DNA of 64,000 nucleotides from Pseudomonas sp. TH43 (GTDB taxonomy: Bacteria; Pseudomonadota; Gammaproteobacteria; Pseudomonadales; Pseudomonadaceae): positions 496,001 through 560,000 of the forward strand of contig NZ_JAEKFI010000001.1 of the NCBI RefSeq assembly GCF_016650635.1, given 5' to 3'. Made by a program: the position numbers and the translations under genes. Of this stretch, positions 36,348 through 45,852 are shown in pieces (within the stretch, counting starts at the first letter, position 1; every line of letters starts with the position of its first letter). The notes under the pieces were generated by a model. That model was given only the letters and a program-made list of their open reading frames with translations. It did not search any database and had not been told where the DNA came from.

Positions 36348-37535
36348 TCAGGCACTGCGCGCTTGTAAAAGCTGCGCCGCGCACAAGGCAATCCGCGCAC
36401 AGGCATCGGCCAGTTTCACCCGGTCGACCACCAGCCCAAGACGAATATGCCCCGCCGCGCTCGGCCCGAACGCTTCACCGGCCAGCACCGACACGCCATA
36501 GCCCTCCAGCAACCGCTCAGCAAATGCTTGGGCGCCGAGCCCGGTCTGGCGCACATCGACCATGACAAACATGCCGCCATCGGGACGAATCGGATACAAC
36601 CCCGGACAACCCTGCAAACGCTCGCACACCAGATCCCGACGCAAACGATACTCTTCGCGCATCTGCGTGACCTCCGGCAGGTCAGACTTCAGCGCAGTCT
36701 CCGCAGCTTTCTGGACAAAGTCCGGCAGGCCAAACAGCATGCTCAATGACAGATTCACCAAGTGTTCGGCCAACGGCTTCGGCCCAATCATCCAGCCGAT
36801 ACGCCAGCCGGTCATGGCGTGGGATTTCGACAGGCTGTTAATCGTCGCCGTACGCTCGGCCATGCCCGGCAAACTCGCCGGGCTGATATGTTCGCCTTCG
36901 TAGAGCAGGTCGCTGTAGACCTCATCGCTGATCAGCCACAGGTCATGCCGAATGCACAGCGCCGCCAGTTCCTGCCAGATCAGCAGTGACAGGCTCGCGC
37001 CGGAGGGATTGTTGGGGCTGTTGAGCAGCATGGCGCGGGTCTTCGGCGTGATGCGCGCGGCAACATCGGCAGGGTCGACCCGAAAGCCGTTTTCCGGTTT
37101 TACCGGCACCGGCACCACCGTGGCCCCGCAAGCGCCAAACACACCTTCATAGGTGACATACATCGGTTCGGCGACAATCACTTCATCGCCCGGATCCAGC
37201 AGGCATTGCGCCACCGAATACACCGCGCACTGCGCGCCGGGCATGACAATCACATGGTCGGCCTCGACCGCCTGACCACTGCGTCGCCGATGCCGTTCGG
37301 CAATCAACTTGCGCAGCGCCAGTCGGCCACGGACTTCGGAGTAATGGGTATCGCCCGCCAACAGGCTGTCGATGGCGCCATGAACGATCGGCAGTGGCGT
37401 ATCAAAATCCGGGTCGCCCACGCTCAGCAGCAGGATATCGACACCCTCGGCGCGCAACTCCAGCGCTCGGTCGTGAATCTGCCAGGCCGCTGCTCCTTCC
37501 CCGGCGATTCGTTGGGTCAAGGCTGAATAGCGCAT
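36348..37535 (-). CDS. aruH: Arginine:pyruvate transaminase AruH
   Basis: Protein of 395 residues of class I PLP aminotransferases. It begins MRYSALTQRIAGEGAAAWQI, very close to the P. aeruginosa AruH N terminus as I recall it, and shares SVGDPDFDTP, GDTHYSEVRG, RRRSGQAVEAD and FGPSAAGHIRLGLV. The PLP lysine is in SLSKSHAMTGWRIGW and the Asn/Asp-binding pair in NSPNNPSGAS and ISDEVYSDLLYEG. The enzyme starts the arginine transaminase pathway by making 2-ketoarginine. The usual partner aruI (2-ketoarginine decarboxylase) is not beside it here. Confidence 0.82.
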   Translation of the reverse strand: MRYSALTQRIAGEGAAAWQIHDRALELRAEGVDILLLSVGDPDFDTPLPIVHGAIDSLLAGDTHYSEVRGRLALRKLIAERHRRRSGQAVEADHVIVMPGAQCAVYSVAQCLLDPGDEVIVAEPMYVTYEGVFGACGATVVPVPVKPENGFRVDPADVAARITPKTRAMLLNSPNNPSGASLSLLIWQELAALCIRHDLWLISDEVYSDLLYEGEHISPASLPGMAERTATINSLSKSHAMTGWRIGWMIGPKPLAEHLVNLSLSMLFGLPDFVQKAAETALKSDLPEVTQMREEYRLRRDLVCERLQGCPGLYPIRPDGGMFVMVDVRQTGLGAQAFAERLLEGYGVSVLAGEAFGPSAAGHIRLGLVVDRVKLADACARIALCAAQLLQARSA

Positions 37536-37576
37536 TTACGTCTCCTGATTGCGCGGTCTCCAGCCTTCACCCTATC

Positions 37577-39202
37577 TCAAATCACAAAACGCGCCACCAT
37601 GGCGTTCAAATCCACCGCAAGGCGCGACAGTTCATGCGTCGCAGCGCTGGTCTGGTTGGCCCCGGCGGCCGATTGCGTGGCCAGATCGCGAATGTTGACC
37701 AGGTTGCGGTCGACCTCGCGCGAGACTTGCGCCTGCTCTTCCGAGGCGCTGGCGATGACCAGATTGCGCTCGTTGATCTGATGGATCGACTGGGTAATCT
37801 GCTCCAGCGCGACGCCGGCCGCGCGGGCCATTTCCAGGGTCGACTGAGTGCGCTGGTTGCTCTGTTGCATCGACGAAACCGCTTCGCCGGTGCCGTTCTG
37901 GATGCCGGCGACCATTTTTTCGATTTCCTGAGTCGACTGCGCGGTGCGATGGGCCAGTGCGCGCACTTCGTCCGCGACCACGGCAAAACCGCGTCCGGCC
38001 TCACCGGCACGAGCCGCTTCGATGGCCGCGTTGAGCGCCAGCAGGTTGGTCTGTTCGGCGATGGCACGGATCACGTCGAGCACTTTGCCGATGTCGCGAC
38101 CTTGCGTGGCCAGGCCTTCGATCATCTGCGCGGTGTTCTGCACGTCGTGGGTCATGGTCTGGATCGCGTCGACGGTTTTCACCACTTGATCGCGACCTTC
38201 ACGAGCGGCCTGGGTCGACTGGTTCGACGCTTCAGACGTCGACACCGCATTACGCGCGACTTCTTCCACTGCCGCGGTCATCTCATTGACGGCAGTGGCG
38301 GCTTGCTCGATTTCATTGTTTTGTTGTTGCAGGCCACGCGACGCTTCTTCGGTGACGGCGCTGAGTTCTTCGGCCGCGGCGCCCAGTTGCGTGGCGGAGC
38401 CGGCAATCTGTTCGATGGTCTTGCGCAGGTTTACTTGCATGCTCGCCAGGGCTTCGAGCAGGCGCGCCGGTTCATCCTTGCCGTCGACCTCGATGGTTTT
38501 GCTCAGGTTGCCGCCAGCAATGGTTTGCGCGGCGGCGACTGCGCGGTTCAGCGGGGTGACAATGCTGCGCGTCAGCAGCAGGGCCAGCAAAACCGTGGCC
38601 AGCGCAGCCACCACCGAGACGACGATGATCCCGGTGATGGCGCTGTCGTAATGTTCACCCGCTTCCTGGGAGGCGCTCTTCGCATCGGCAGCATTGATTG
38701 CGATCAGTTTGTTGAGCTGCTCGCCCATCTGGTCAGTGCCGTCCTTGATCCGCGTATTGATCAGCGTACGCATCTCATCGACCTTGTCCTGTCGCGACAA
38801 CTCCATCATCTGGTTTTGCGCTTGCAGATAACTGTCGAGCGTCGCGGCAAACGCCCGGTATTGCGCAAGCTCTTCGCCGCCAGCAGGCAGTGCGGCGTAG
38901 CTGGCTTGCGCGCTGCGCACCTTGTCGACCAACACACCGATGCGGGTCTGCGCTTCCTGCAAACCCGCCGGATCGCGGTTGACCAGAATCCGGAACGAGA
39001 GGATGCGCAAGCGCAGGACGTTTTCCGTAACGACGCCCAGGTAACCGACGCTAGGCAGTTGGTTGGTCTGCATGTCGACAGACGCCTGGCGAATGGTCGT
39101 CATGCGGTTGGCGGCAAACACGCCGAGCAAAATCACCAACAAGGCGATAAAAGCAAAACTGAGAAAGGCACGCGGGGCGATATTCAGGTTACGCAAAGAC
39201 AT
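37577..39202 (-). CDS. Methyl-accepting chemotaxis protein with 4HB-type sensor
   Basis: Protein of 541 residues. Membrane segment one is at ~10-31 and segment two at ~188-210. Between them lies a periplasmic helical bundle of about 155 residues of the 4HB_MCP type. HAMP follows ([25 protein letters not shown]), then the signalling domain with the conserved hairpin tip [41 protein letters not shown]. It lacks a CheR-binding C-terminal pentapeptide; the protein ends [17 protein letters not shown]. The start at 39202 has GGAGG before it on the minus strand. The ligand cannot be read from sequence. Confidence 0.92.
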   Translation of the reverse strand: MSLRNLNIAPRAFLSFAFIALLVILLGVFAANRMTTIRQASVDMQTNQLPSVGYLGVVTENVLRLRILSFRILVNRDPAGLQEAQTRIGVLVDKVRSAQASYAALPAGGEELAQYRAFAATLDSYLQAQNQMMELSRQDKVDEMRTLINTRIKDGTDQMGEQLNKLIAINAADAKSASQEAGEHYDSAITGIIVVSVVAALATVLLALLLTRSIVTPLNRAVAAAQTIAGGNLSKTIEVDGKDEPARLLEALASMQVNLRKTIEQIAGSATQLGAAAEELSAVTEEASRGLQQQNNEIEQAATAVNEMTAAVEEVARNAVSTSEASNQSTQAAREGRDQVVKTVDAIQTMTHDVQNTAQMIEGLATQGRDIGKVLDVIRAIAEQTNLLALNAAIEAARAGEAGRGFAVVADEVRALAHRTAQSTQEIEKMVAGIQNGTGEAVSSMQQSNQRTQSTLEMARAAGVALEQITQSIHQINERNLVIASASEEQAQVSREVDRNLVNIRDLATQSAAGANQTSAATHELSRLAVDLNAMVARFVI

Positions 39203-39411
39203 AGGAGGACTCTCGAATGAGGTAACTGCGAGCGTCCTTGCCGTAATCACTGGCCCGTAAACGGGTTCAGCCCGGCGTCACTGTTCGAAGGAGTCTTTGT
39301 GCGCCTGTTAGCTATATCGGCCAGGCTTTAGGAAGGTTTGGGGTCAAGCGAAAATATTTTTCAATGTGTTACAGCGATGAAACGCCCCCGCCTCTCAAGT
39401 TTTGCTTTTAC

Positions 39412-39498
39412 CTGTAGGAGCTGACGCAGGCTGCGATCTTTTGATCTTGCTTTACAAAAGCACAGCCAAAAGATCGCAGCCTGCGGCAGCTCCTACAG
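39412..39498. repeat. REP-type palindrome, GTAGGAGCTG class
   Basis: CTGTAGGAGCTGACGCAGGC is mirrored by GCCTGCGGCAGCTCCTACAG, with GATCTTTTGATCTTG inside. It lies in the 302-base gap between the chemoreceptor and glycerate kinase genes, which holds nothing else but the receptor's promoter region. Confidence 0.9.
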
Positions 39499-39504
39499 GG
39501 GAGG

Positions 39505-40644
39505 TCAGGATTTGGCGGCGAGTTGCCAGACGCGGGCGATATCGGTGGCGCGTTCACGCAACAATCGCGGCGCCTCGCTACAGGCTTGCTCCAGCGTCAT
39601 CGGCCCGCTGGTGACAGCGAACGCGGCGTCGATGCCGTGTTCGTAAAGTGCCTGATAACCCTCGCCCAACGTGCCGGCAATAACAATCACGGGCACGTTT
39701 TGTTGCTTGGCAATTCGCGCCACGCCGAATGGCGTCTTGCCGCGCAAGGTTTGTGCGTCGAAGCGACCTTCGCCGGTGATCACCAGATCGGCACCTTTTA
39801 CGGCTTCAGCAAGACCGACCAGCTCGGCAACCACTTCAACCCCGGCCTGGAATTGCGCGCCCAGAAACGCTTTCGCCGCGAAACCCAGACCGCCCGCCGC
39901 CCCGCTACCCGGTTCATCACGAACGTCTTTGTCCAACGCCTGCGCGCATAGCTCGGCAAAATGCCCCAGCGCCTGATCCAACTGCTCGACCTGCGCTGGC
40001 GATGCGCCTTTCTGCGGGCCGAAAATCGCCGAAGCACCGTGCGGGCCACACAGCGGATTGTTGACGTCGGCGGCAATGTCGAAGCGCACTTGCGCCAGCC
40101 GCGGGTCGAGTTCGCTCAAGTCCAGTCGTGCCAATTGCGCCAGCGCCAAACCACCCGGCGCCAGCGACTGCCCTTGCGCATCGAGCAATTGAACGCCAAG
40201 CGCCTGCATCGCGCCGGCGCCACCGTCATTGGTCGCACTGCCACCAATCGCCAGAATCACCCGATGCGCGCCAGCATCCAACGCTGCACGAATCAGTTCG
40301 CCGGTGCCAAACGTGCTGCTGATGCAGGCGTCGCGCTGCCCCGGCGGTACCAGTTGCAAGCCACTGGCTTCGGCCATTTCGATGATTGCGGTGTGGTTGT
40401 GTGGCAACCAGCCCCACGCGGCCTCAACCGACGCGCCCAACGGGCCGCGCACGCGGGTACGGCGCAGTTCGCCTTCACAGGCAGCGAGAATCGACTCGAC
40501 CGTGCCTTCGCCACCATCGGCCATCGGGCATTTGACCAGCGTTGCCTGCGGCCAGACCTGCGTCAGGCCTTGGGCAATAGCCTCTGCGACGCCTTGGGCA
40601 CTCAGGCTGTCCTTGAACGAATCGGGGGCGATGACAATCTTCAT
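39505..40644 (-). CDS. Glycerate kinase, type II (GarK/GlxK family)
   Basis: Protein of 379 residues. It begins MKIVIAPDSFKDSLSAQGVA, the family signature, and continues CPMADGGEGTVESIL, IGGSATNDGGAGAMQALG, NPLCGPHGASAIFGPQKGA and ITGEGRFDAQTLRGKTPFGVA. The enzyme phosphorylates D-glycerate, usually at position 2, for entry to glycolysis. The start at 40644 is set by the invariant MKIVIAPDSFKDSL; an open extension of 26 codons is not conserved. A CdaR-type regulator follows upstream on the same strand and an MFS permease diverges from that, forming a glycerate or sugar-diacid utilisation group. Confidence 0.9.
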   Translation of the reverse strand: MKIVIAPDSFKDSLSAQGVAEAIAQGLTQVWPQATLVKCPMADGGEGTVESILAACEGELRRTRVRGPLGASVEAAWGWLPHNHTAIIEMAEASGLQLVPPGQRDACISSTFGTGELIRAALDAGAHRVILAIGGSATNDGGAGAMQALGVQLLDAQGQSLAPGGLALAQLARLDLSELDPRLAQVRFDIAADVNNPLCGPHGASAIFGPQKGASPAQVEQLDQALGHFAELCAQALDKDVRDEPGSGAAGGLGFAAKAFLGAQFQAGVEVVAELVGLAEAVKGADLVITGEGRFDAQTLRGKTPFGVARIAKQQNVPVIVIAGTLGEGYQALYEHGIDAAFAVTSGPMTLEQACSEAPRLLRERATDIARVWQLAAKS

Positions 40645-40792
40645 GATGATTCTCCAGTTCCAATGCCCCTCATGCTGCCAGTCGGCATGCGCATTGACGC
40701 CTGTCCGCTGCACAATTTGCACAGACGTTTATTGTTCATTTCAACAAAAGGCTGGCCTGACCTGTAGGAGCAATGCTGATTACGCACATCGC

Positions 40793-40861
40793 TTGTAGGA
40801 GCAAAGCTTGCTCGCGAAGGCGTCGGTGAGATCACCCTTACCGGCAAGCCGTGCGCCTACA
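40793..40861. repeat. Degenerate REP-type repeat, GAGCAAGCTTGCTC class
   Basis: TTGTAGGAGCAAAGCTTGCT with CGCGAAGG is only partly mirrored by CCGGCAAGCCGTGCGCCTACA. It ends directly before the stop codon of the CdaR gene. Confidence 0.6.
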
Positions 40862-40862
40862 G

Positions 40863-41972
40863 TTAGGTTTGCGGCAAAAGCTGCACGCCCAGATACAGCG
40901 CCAGCATGCCGTCCAGCCGCAGCGGGTCAACGCCACTGAGCTCGGCAATCCGCTCCATCCGATAACGCAGGCTGTTGCGGTGAATACCCAACGCATCGGC
41001 GCAGGCCTGACTTTGCCCGTCGTGCTCACACCAACTGCGTAACGTCGCCAGCAATTGACCGTTGTTGTCCTTGGCGATCACCTTGCGCAACGGTTTGAGC
41101 AACTCATCGAGCGCATCATCGTTGCGATGGCGCCACAGCATTACCGGCAATCGATAGCGATTGAGGGTCAGCAGCCGTGAGCGCGGCAGCACGTCGCGAC
41201 CGTAAGCGAGCAAGTCACCGACCCGGCGATAACAGCGACGCAGCCCGAGCAGCCCTTCGGCTTGCCCGCCCACGGCAATGCGCAAAATATTCCAGCCCAA
41301 GCCGTCGAGTTTCTCCAGCAAACGATCATGTTCGACGTTGTGACTGGCCGGCCGACACCAGAGCAGTGATGATTTCGCCGAGCTCACGCACCAACTGTCG
41401 GGATAACGCGACGTCAGCCAGGCACTCAGCGCATCGACGGTTTGCCCCGGCCCATGTTCAAGACCCAACTCGAACAGATAAGGCACCCGCGCCAATTGCG
41501 GCTTGAGGCCCATTTGCTGTGCCTCATCCACCAAACGCGGCGAATCCCCCGCCTCACTCAACAGCAACGCCAGCAAATCATCGCAACGCTGACGTCGCCA
41601 TTGCTGTTCGGCTTGCTGGTTGCGCTGGCCGACGAGCATCTCGGCCGTCATCCGCACCAGCTCGGCGTAGGTGCGCAACTGATCCGGCTCGCCGGTGATC
41701 CCGAGTACGCCGATCAAGCGCTGATCGAGCAGCAGCGGCAGATTGATCCCCGGCTGCACACCCTTGAGGTGCGCCGCCGTCTGCGCGTCGATCTCCACCA
41801 CGCGACTGTTGGCCAGCACCAGTTGCGCGCCCTCATGGCGGGTGTTGATGCGCTCCGGCTCGCCGCTGCCGAGGATCAGCCCTTGGCTGTCCATGACGTT
41901 GACGTTGTAAGGCAAAATGGCCATGGCCCGGTCAACGATGTCCTGAGCGAGGTCGTGATCGAGTTCGAACAT
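40863..41972 (-). CDS. CdaR-type regulator of sugar diacid / glycerate utilisation
   Basis: Protein of 369 residues. The N-terminal diacid-recognition domain has LDHDLAQDIVDRAMAILPYNVNVMDSQGLILGSGEPERIN and PGINLPLLLDQRLIGVLGITG. The C-terminal PucR-like helix-turn-helix reads LLATLRSWCEHDGQSQACADALGIHRNSLRYRMERIAELSG. Members activate uptake and breakdown genes for galactarate, glucarate and glycerate. It sits between glycerate kinase (same strand) and a divergent MFS permease, whose shared upstream region has an inverted repeat. The effector is probably glycerate or a related acid, by family inference. Confidence 0.9.
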   Translation of the reverse strand: MFELDHDLAQDIVDRAMAILPYNVNVMDSQGLILGSGEPERINTRHEGAQLVLANSRVVEIDAQTAAHLKGVQPGINLPLLLDQRLIGVLGITGEPDQLRTYAELVRMTAEMLVGQRNQQAEQQWRRQRCDDLLALLLSEAGDSPRLVDEAQQMGLKPQLARVPYLFELGLEHGPGQTVDALSAWLTSRYPDSWCVSSAKSSLLWCRPASHNVEHDRLLEKLDGLGWNILRIAVGGQAEGLLGLRRCYRRVGDLLAYGRDVLPRSRLLTLNRYRLPVMLWRHRNDDALDELLKPLRKVIAKDNNGQLLATLRSWCEHDGQSQACADALGIHRNSLRYRMERIAELSGVDPLRLDGMLALYLGVQLLPQT

Positions 41973-42015
41973 AGTGTGTAAATCCTTGAAAACACGCGCG
42001 GACGGTTGTTCACCC

Positions 42016-42043
42016 GCACAGGGTCTGGCGGCAAACCCTGTGC
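42016..42043. promoter_or_regulatory. Inverted repeat between the CdaR gene and the MFS permease
   Basis: GCACAGGGT and ACCCTGTGC form perfect 9-base arms around a 10-base spacer in the divergent promoter region. It is a candidate operator for the CdaR-like protein. Confidence 0.45.
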
Positions 42044-42142
42044 TCAGGCACAAAGACAATCCTGCCAAAGGTGGCCGAGACTCTCAGGGCGATCAACGTT
42101 ACCCTTTGCATCGCAAAAAATCATAATAAAGAGAGAGCCGCT

Positions 42143-43453
42143 ATGTCGCACAGCGCCGCAGCTACCCAGACCAAAGAAGACGATAAAAATGCCGTTTATA
42201 AACGCGTTACCCTGCGTTTAATCCCCTTCATCTTCATCTGCTACTTGTTCAACTACCTTGACCGGGTCAACGTTGGATTTGCCAAACTGCAGATGCTCGA
42301 CGCGCTGAAATTCAGCGAAACCGTATACGGCCTTGGTGCCGGTATTTTCTTCATCGGCTACGTGCTGTGCGGCGTGCCGAGCAACCTGGCGTTGACCAAG
42401 TTCGGTCCACGGCGCTGGATTGCGGTGATGATGATCACCTGGGGCACGCTGTCGACCTGCCTGTTGTTCGTCACAACCCCCACCGAGTTCTACACTCTGC
42501 GCCTGTTTACCGGGGCCGCCGAAGCCGGGTTCTTCCCGGGTGTCGTGCTGTATCTCTCGCAGTGGTTCCCGACCTTCCGCCGTGGCCGGATCATGGCGCT
42601 GTTCATGTCGGCGATCCCGGTCTCCGGTCTGCTCGGCAGCCCGTTCTCTGGCTGGATTCTGAATCACTTCGCCGCGGGCCAGGGCGGACTCGCCGGTTGG
42701 CAGTGGATGTTCCTGTTGCAAGGTATCCCGACGGTGATCCTCGGCGCCCTCGCCTATTTCCTGCTCAGCGACAGCTTCGCCAACGCCAAATGGCTGACCC
42801 CGCATGAACGCGCAGTGCTTGAAGCGGATCAGGCCGAAGACCTCGCGAACAAACCGAAAACCACTACAGACTCTCTGCTGGCGGTGTTCAAGAACCCGGC
42901 GATCTGGGCGTTCGGCCTGATCTACTTCTGCATTCAGAGCGGCGTCTACGCGATCAACTTCTGGCTGCCGTCGATCATCAAGAACCTCGGCTTCAGCGAC
43001 AACCTGGTGATCGGCTGGCTGAGTGCGATTCCGTATCTGCTGGCGGCCGTGTTCATGCTGGTGGTCGGGCGTTCGGCGGATTTGCGCAAAGAGCGTCGCT
43101 GGCACTTGGTGGTGCCGATGTTGATGGGCGCTATCGGTCTGGTGATTGCGGTGAATTTCGCGGCTAATCCGGCGATTGCCATTCTCGGCCTGACCATCGC
43201 GACCATGGGCGCGTTGACCGGTTTGCCGATGTTCTGGCCGGTGCCAACAGCCATGCTGAGCGCGGGCGCTGCTGCTGGTGGGTTGGCGCTGATCAACTCG
43301 ATGGGGCAGATGGCCGGGTTCCTTAGCCCGTACCTGGTGGGCTGGGTCAAGGACAGCACCGGCTCGACGGACGCGGCGCTGTATCTGCTGGCGGGAGTGA
43401 TTGTTGGCGGGAGTCTGTTGGCGTTGCGAATGACGCGGACGTTGCGGGCTTAA
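42143..43453 (+). CDS. MFS transporter, anion:cation symporter family, probable glycerate/sugar-acid uptake
   Basis: Protein of 436 residues with twelve membrane helices. ACS-type motifs are present: FICYLFNYLDRVNVGFAKLQM in helix 1, AAEAGFFPGVVLYLSQWFPTFRRGRIMALF and ALINSMGQMAGFLSPYLVGWV. The start at 42143 (MSHSAAATQTKEDDKNAVY) is preceded by AGAGAGAG. The neighbours, a CdaR-type regulator and glycerate kinase, suggest uptake of glycerate or a sugar diacid. It resembles KguT in this window in overall pattern but is clearly a distinct paralogue. Confidence 0.88.
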   Translation: MSHSAAATQTKEDDKNAVYKRVTLRLIPFIFICYLFNYLDRVNVGFAKLQMLDALKFSETVYGLGAGIFFIGYVLCGVPSNLALTKFGPRRWIAVMMITWGTLSTCLLFVTTPTEFYTLRLFTGAAEAGFFPGVVLYLSQWFPTFRRGRIMALFMSAIPVSGLLGSPFSGWILNHFAAGQGGLAGWQWMFLLQGIPTVILGALAYFLLSDSFANAKWLTPHERAVLEADQAEDLANKPKTTTDSLLAVFKNPAIWAFGLIYFCIQSGVYAINFWLPSIIKNLGFSDNLVIGWLSAIPYLLAAVFMLVVGRSADLRKERRWHLVVPMLMGAIGLVIAVNFAANPAIAILGLTIATMGALTGLPMFWPVPTAMLSAGAAAGGLALINSMGQMAGFLSPYLVGWVKDSTGSTDAALYLLAGVIVGGSLLALRMTRTLRA

Positions 43454-43469
43454 TAGCAAGAGCAGGATC

Positions 43470-43543
43470 AAAGATCGCAGCCTTCGGCAGCGCCTACAGT
43501 GGAATACGTTCTGCGTAGGAGATGCCGGAGGCTGCGATCTTTT
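43470..43543. repeat. REP-type palindrome, inverted GTAGGAG class
   Basis: AAAGATCGCAGCCTTCGGCA with GCGCCTACA is mirrored by TGCGTAGGAGATGCCGGAGG and GCTGCGATCTTTT. It follows the MFS gene. Confidence 0.82.
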
Positions 43544-43628
43544 GCGTTTAAACGGCGCAACAATTCACTTTGCGCCCTGTTACGCATCTGTTATTTGTTG
43601 GGGTTTCCACCGACCAGAGGATTTCCGC

Positions 43629-44642
43629 ATGAGCTATCGCACACTGGGGCATTCGGGGTTGCAGGTGTCTACCCTCACCCTCGGCACGATGATGTTTGGC
43701 GAGCAGACCAGCACTGAAGAATCCCTGCGCATCATCGACAAGGCCTGGGACCAGGGCATCAATTTCATCGACACCGCCGACGTCTATACCAACGGTCGGT
43801 CAGAAGAAATCGTTGGCGAAGCGATTGCCGGCAATCGCCATGAATGGGTGCTGGCAACCAAGGTCGGTTTCGGCCCGGTGGACGGTGTACCGAACCGCAG
43901 CGGTTTAAGCCGTAAACACATTTTCAACGGCCTCGACGCCAGCCTGACGCGACTGGGCACCGACTACCTCGACATCTATTACCTGCACCGCGAAGACCAC
44001 AACACGCCGTTGGAGGTCAGCGTCTCGGCGATTGGTGACCTGATTCGTCAAGGCAAGATTCGTTACTGGGGCCTGTCGAACTACCGCGGCTGGCGGATTG
44101 CCGAGGTGATTCGCATCGCCGACCAACTCGGTGTTGATCGGCCGGTAATCAGTCAGCCGCTGTACAACATCGTCAACCGTCAGGCCGAAACCGAGCAGAT
44201 TACTGCTGCGCAGACGTATGGTCTGGGTGTGGTGCCTTACAGTCCACTGGCCCGTGGCGTGCTCAGCGGCAAGTACGCGCCGGACGTGACACCGGATGCC
44301 AATAGCCGCGCCGGGCGCCAGGACAAACGCATTCTTGAAACCGAATGGCGGGTAGAGTCACTGCGCATTGCCCAGCAGATTCAGCAATACACCGAGGGGC
44401 GCGGCGTCGGCATGGTCGAGTTCGCGATTGCCTGGGTGCTGAACAACAGTGCGGTAACCTCGGCGATTGTCGGGCCGCGCACTGAGCAACAGTGGGATGC
44501 TTACACCAAGGCACAAGCCGTGAAGATCACCGCGGAAGATGAGGCGTTTATCGACTCGCTGGTGACACCGGGGCATGCCTCGACACCAGGGTTCAACGAT
44601 GTGAGCCATTTTGTGTCGGGCCGCAAACCGCATCAGGCCTGA
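43629..44642 (+). CDS. Aldo/keto reductase
   Basis: Protein of 337 residues of the aldo/keto reductase superfamily. The catalytic tetrad appears as D in FIDTADVYTNGRSEEIVG, Y in DVYTNG, K in LATKVGFGP and H in YYLHREDHNT. NADPH-binding residues are near VPYSPLARGVLSGKY and the C-terminal AIVGPRTEQQW. It is most like the YghZ/Tas-type subgroup. The substrate is not evident; such enzymes reduce reactive aldehydes and ketones. It stands alone between two REP elements. Confidence 0.9.
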   Translation: MSYRTLGHSGLQVSTLTLGTMMFGEQTSTEESLRIIDKAWDQGINFIDTADVYTNGRSEEIVGEAIAGNRHEWVLATKVGFGPVDGVPNRSGLSRKHIFNGLDASLTRLGTDYLDIYYLHREDHNTPLEVSVSAIGDLIRQGKIRYWGLSNYRGWRIAEVIRIADQLGVDRPVISQPLYNIVNRQAETEQITAAQTYGLGVVPYSPLARGVLSGKYAPDVTPDANSRAGRQDKRILETEWRVESLRIAQQIQQYTEGRGVGMVEFAIAWVLNNSAVTSAIVGPRTEQQWDAYTKAQAVKITAEDEAFIDSLVTPGHASTPGFNDVSHFVSGRKPHQA

Positions 44643-44650
44643 CCCGATTC

Positions 44651-44735
44651 CTGTAGGAGCTGCCGCAGGCTGCGATCTTTTGATTATTTTTCGGATCAAG
44701 ATCAAAGGATCGCAGCCTTCGGCAGCTCCTACAGG
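44651..44735. repeat. REP-type palindrome, GTAGGAGCTGCC class
   Basis: CTGTAGGAGCTGCCGCAGGC is mirrored by GCCTTCGGCAGCTCCTACAG around a GATCTTTTGATTATT loop. It lies between the aldo/keto reductase and the RarD-like gene. Confidence 0.9.
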
Positions 44736-44834
44736 ATGGAAGGAGTGTTGAAAATAATGGCCATCCGGCCAATATTCAGCACAAAAACCACGTATCCTTC
44801 GCGCCCCGTTTGACCACCCACCCGCGAGGACAGT

Positions 44835-45716
44835 TTGTCTAAAGGTATCGCTTTATCGGTTTCGGCCTCAGTGCTGTTTGCCGTCATGTATTACTACACC
44901 TCGTTGCTCACTCCGTTGAGCGGCGTGGAAATTTTCGGCTGGCGGATGTTGCTGACCGTACCGTGCATGACCGTGTTCATGCTGGTGTCGGGTGAATGGC
45001 GACGAGTGCTGGAGTTGGTTCGCCTGATGGCGGCGAAACCGAAACTGATTGCCGGGCTGATCGTCTCGGCCGCCCTGCTCGGCGTGCAACTGTGGCTGTT
45101 CATGTGGGCGCCGCTCAACGGCTACAGCCTTGATGTCTCGCTGGGATACTTCCTGCTGCCGCTGGCGATGGTGCTGACCGGGCGAATTGCCTACGGCGAA
45201 AGCTTGTCTTATCTGCAGAAAGTCGCGGTGTTCCTCGCGAGTCTGGGCGTGCTGAATGAGTTGTATCAGGTCGGCGGGTTTTCCTGGGCAACTCTGGTGG
45301 TCGTGATTGGCTATCCACTGTATTTCGTGCTGCGTAAATACCTGAAAACCGACCACCTCGGCGGCTTGTGGGTCGACATGACCCTGATGCTGCCGGTGGC
45401 GTACTGGTTTGTGCGCGGCGGCGAGCAAGGTTTTGGCGTGTTCGATCAATACCCGGGATTGATGTGGCTGATTCCACTACTGGGCCTGATCAGTGCTTCA
45501 GCGTTGGTGGTGTACATCATTGCCAGCCGTTTGTTGCCGTTCAGCCTGTTCGGTTTGTTGAGTTATGTCGAACCGGTGCTGTTGCTCGGCGTGGCGTTGT
45601 TGCTCGGTGAGAGCATCAAGTCCGGTGAGTGGCTCACGTACATTCCGATCTGGCTGGCGGTGATTGTGCTGGTGTTTGAAGGGTTCAAACATCTGATGCG
45701 CCAACGTCGGCCTTAA
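44835..45716 (+). CDS. rarD: RarD-like EamA family permease
   Basis: Protein of 293 residues with about ten hydrophobic helices and the RarD pattern: SVSASVLFAVMYYYTSLLTPLSGVEIFGWRML near the start, VQLWLFMWAPLNGYSLDVSLGYFLLPLAMVLTG, and SYVEPVLLLGVALLLGE. The start is a TTG codon at 44835, with GAGGA directly before it; no ATG gives the conserved MSKGIALS start. RarD proteins are DMT-superfamily exporters of unknown natural substrate. A REP element follows, then the terminator of hpd. Confidence 0.85.
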   Translation: MSKGIALSVSASVLFAVMYYYTSLLTPLSGVEIFGWRMLLTVPCMTVFMLVSGEWRRVLELVRLMAAKPKLIAGLIVSAALLGVQLWLFMWAPLNGYSLDVSLGYFLLPLAMVLTGRIAYGESLSYLQKVAVFLASLGVLNELYQVGGFSWATLVVVIGYPLYFVLRKYLKTDHLGGLWVDMTLMLPVAYWFVRGGEQGFGVFDQYPGLMWLIPLLGLISASALVVYIIASRLLPFSLFGLLSYVEPVLLLGVALLLGESIKSGEWLTYIPIWLAVIVLVFEGFKHLMRQRRP

Positions 45717-45720
45717 CGGC

Positions 45721-45789
45721 AAAAGATCGCAGCCTTCGGCAGTTCCTACCTGTATTCCCTGTAGGAGCTGACGAAGTCTGCGATCTTTT
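45721..45789. repeat. REP-type palindrome, inverted GTAGGAG class
   Basis: AAAAGATCGCAGCCTTCGGC with AGTTCCTACC is mirrored by TGTAGGAGCTGACGAAGTCT and GCGATCTTTT. It is the last REP-like element seen in the window; none follows in the remaining 18 kb. Confidence 0.85.
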
Positions 45790-45800
45790 GATTTTGAAAA

Positions 45801-45836
45801 AAATCCCGGCTCTGCATCACTGCAGGCCGGGATTTT
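45801..45836. terminator. Rho-independent terminator of hpd
   Basis: AAATCCCGGC and GCCGGGATTT form a 10-base stem with A and T runs on both sides. It is 17 bases past the hpd stop and could also serve rarD. Confidence 0.85.
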
Positions 45837-45852
45837 TCATTTCAGTAACGGA

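Noticed and set aside
37394..39220. Long plus-strand open frame of 608 codons opposite the chemoreceptor gene
   Set aside because: It is antisense to a gene with clear family motifs. High-GC coding DNA commonly leaves such frames open on the other strand.
761..45789. Repeated palindromes as a CRISPR array or attC sites
   Set aside because: The units are dispersed between genes with no regular spacers, and they pair as inverted arms; they fit REP/REPIN elements.
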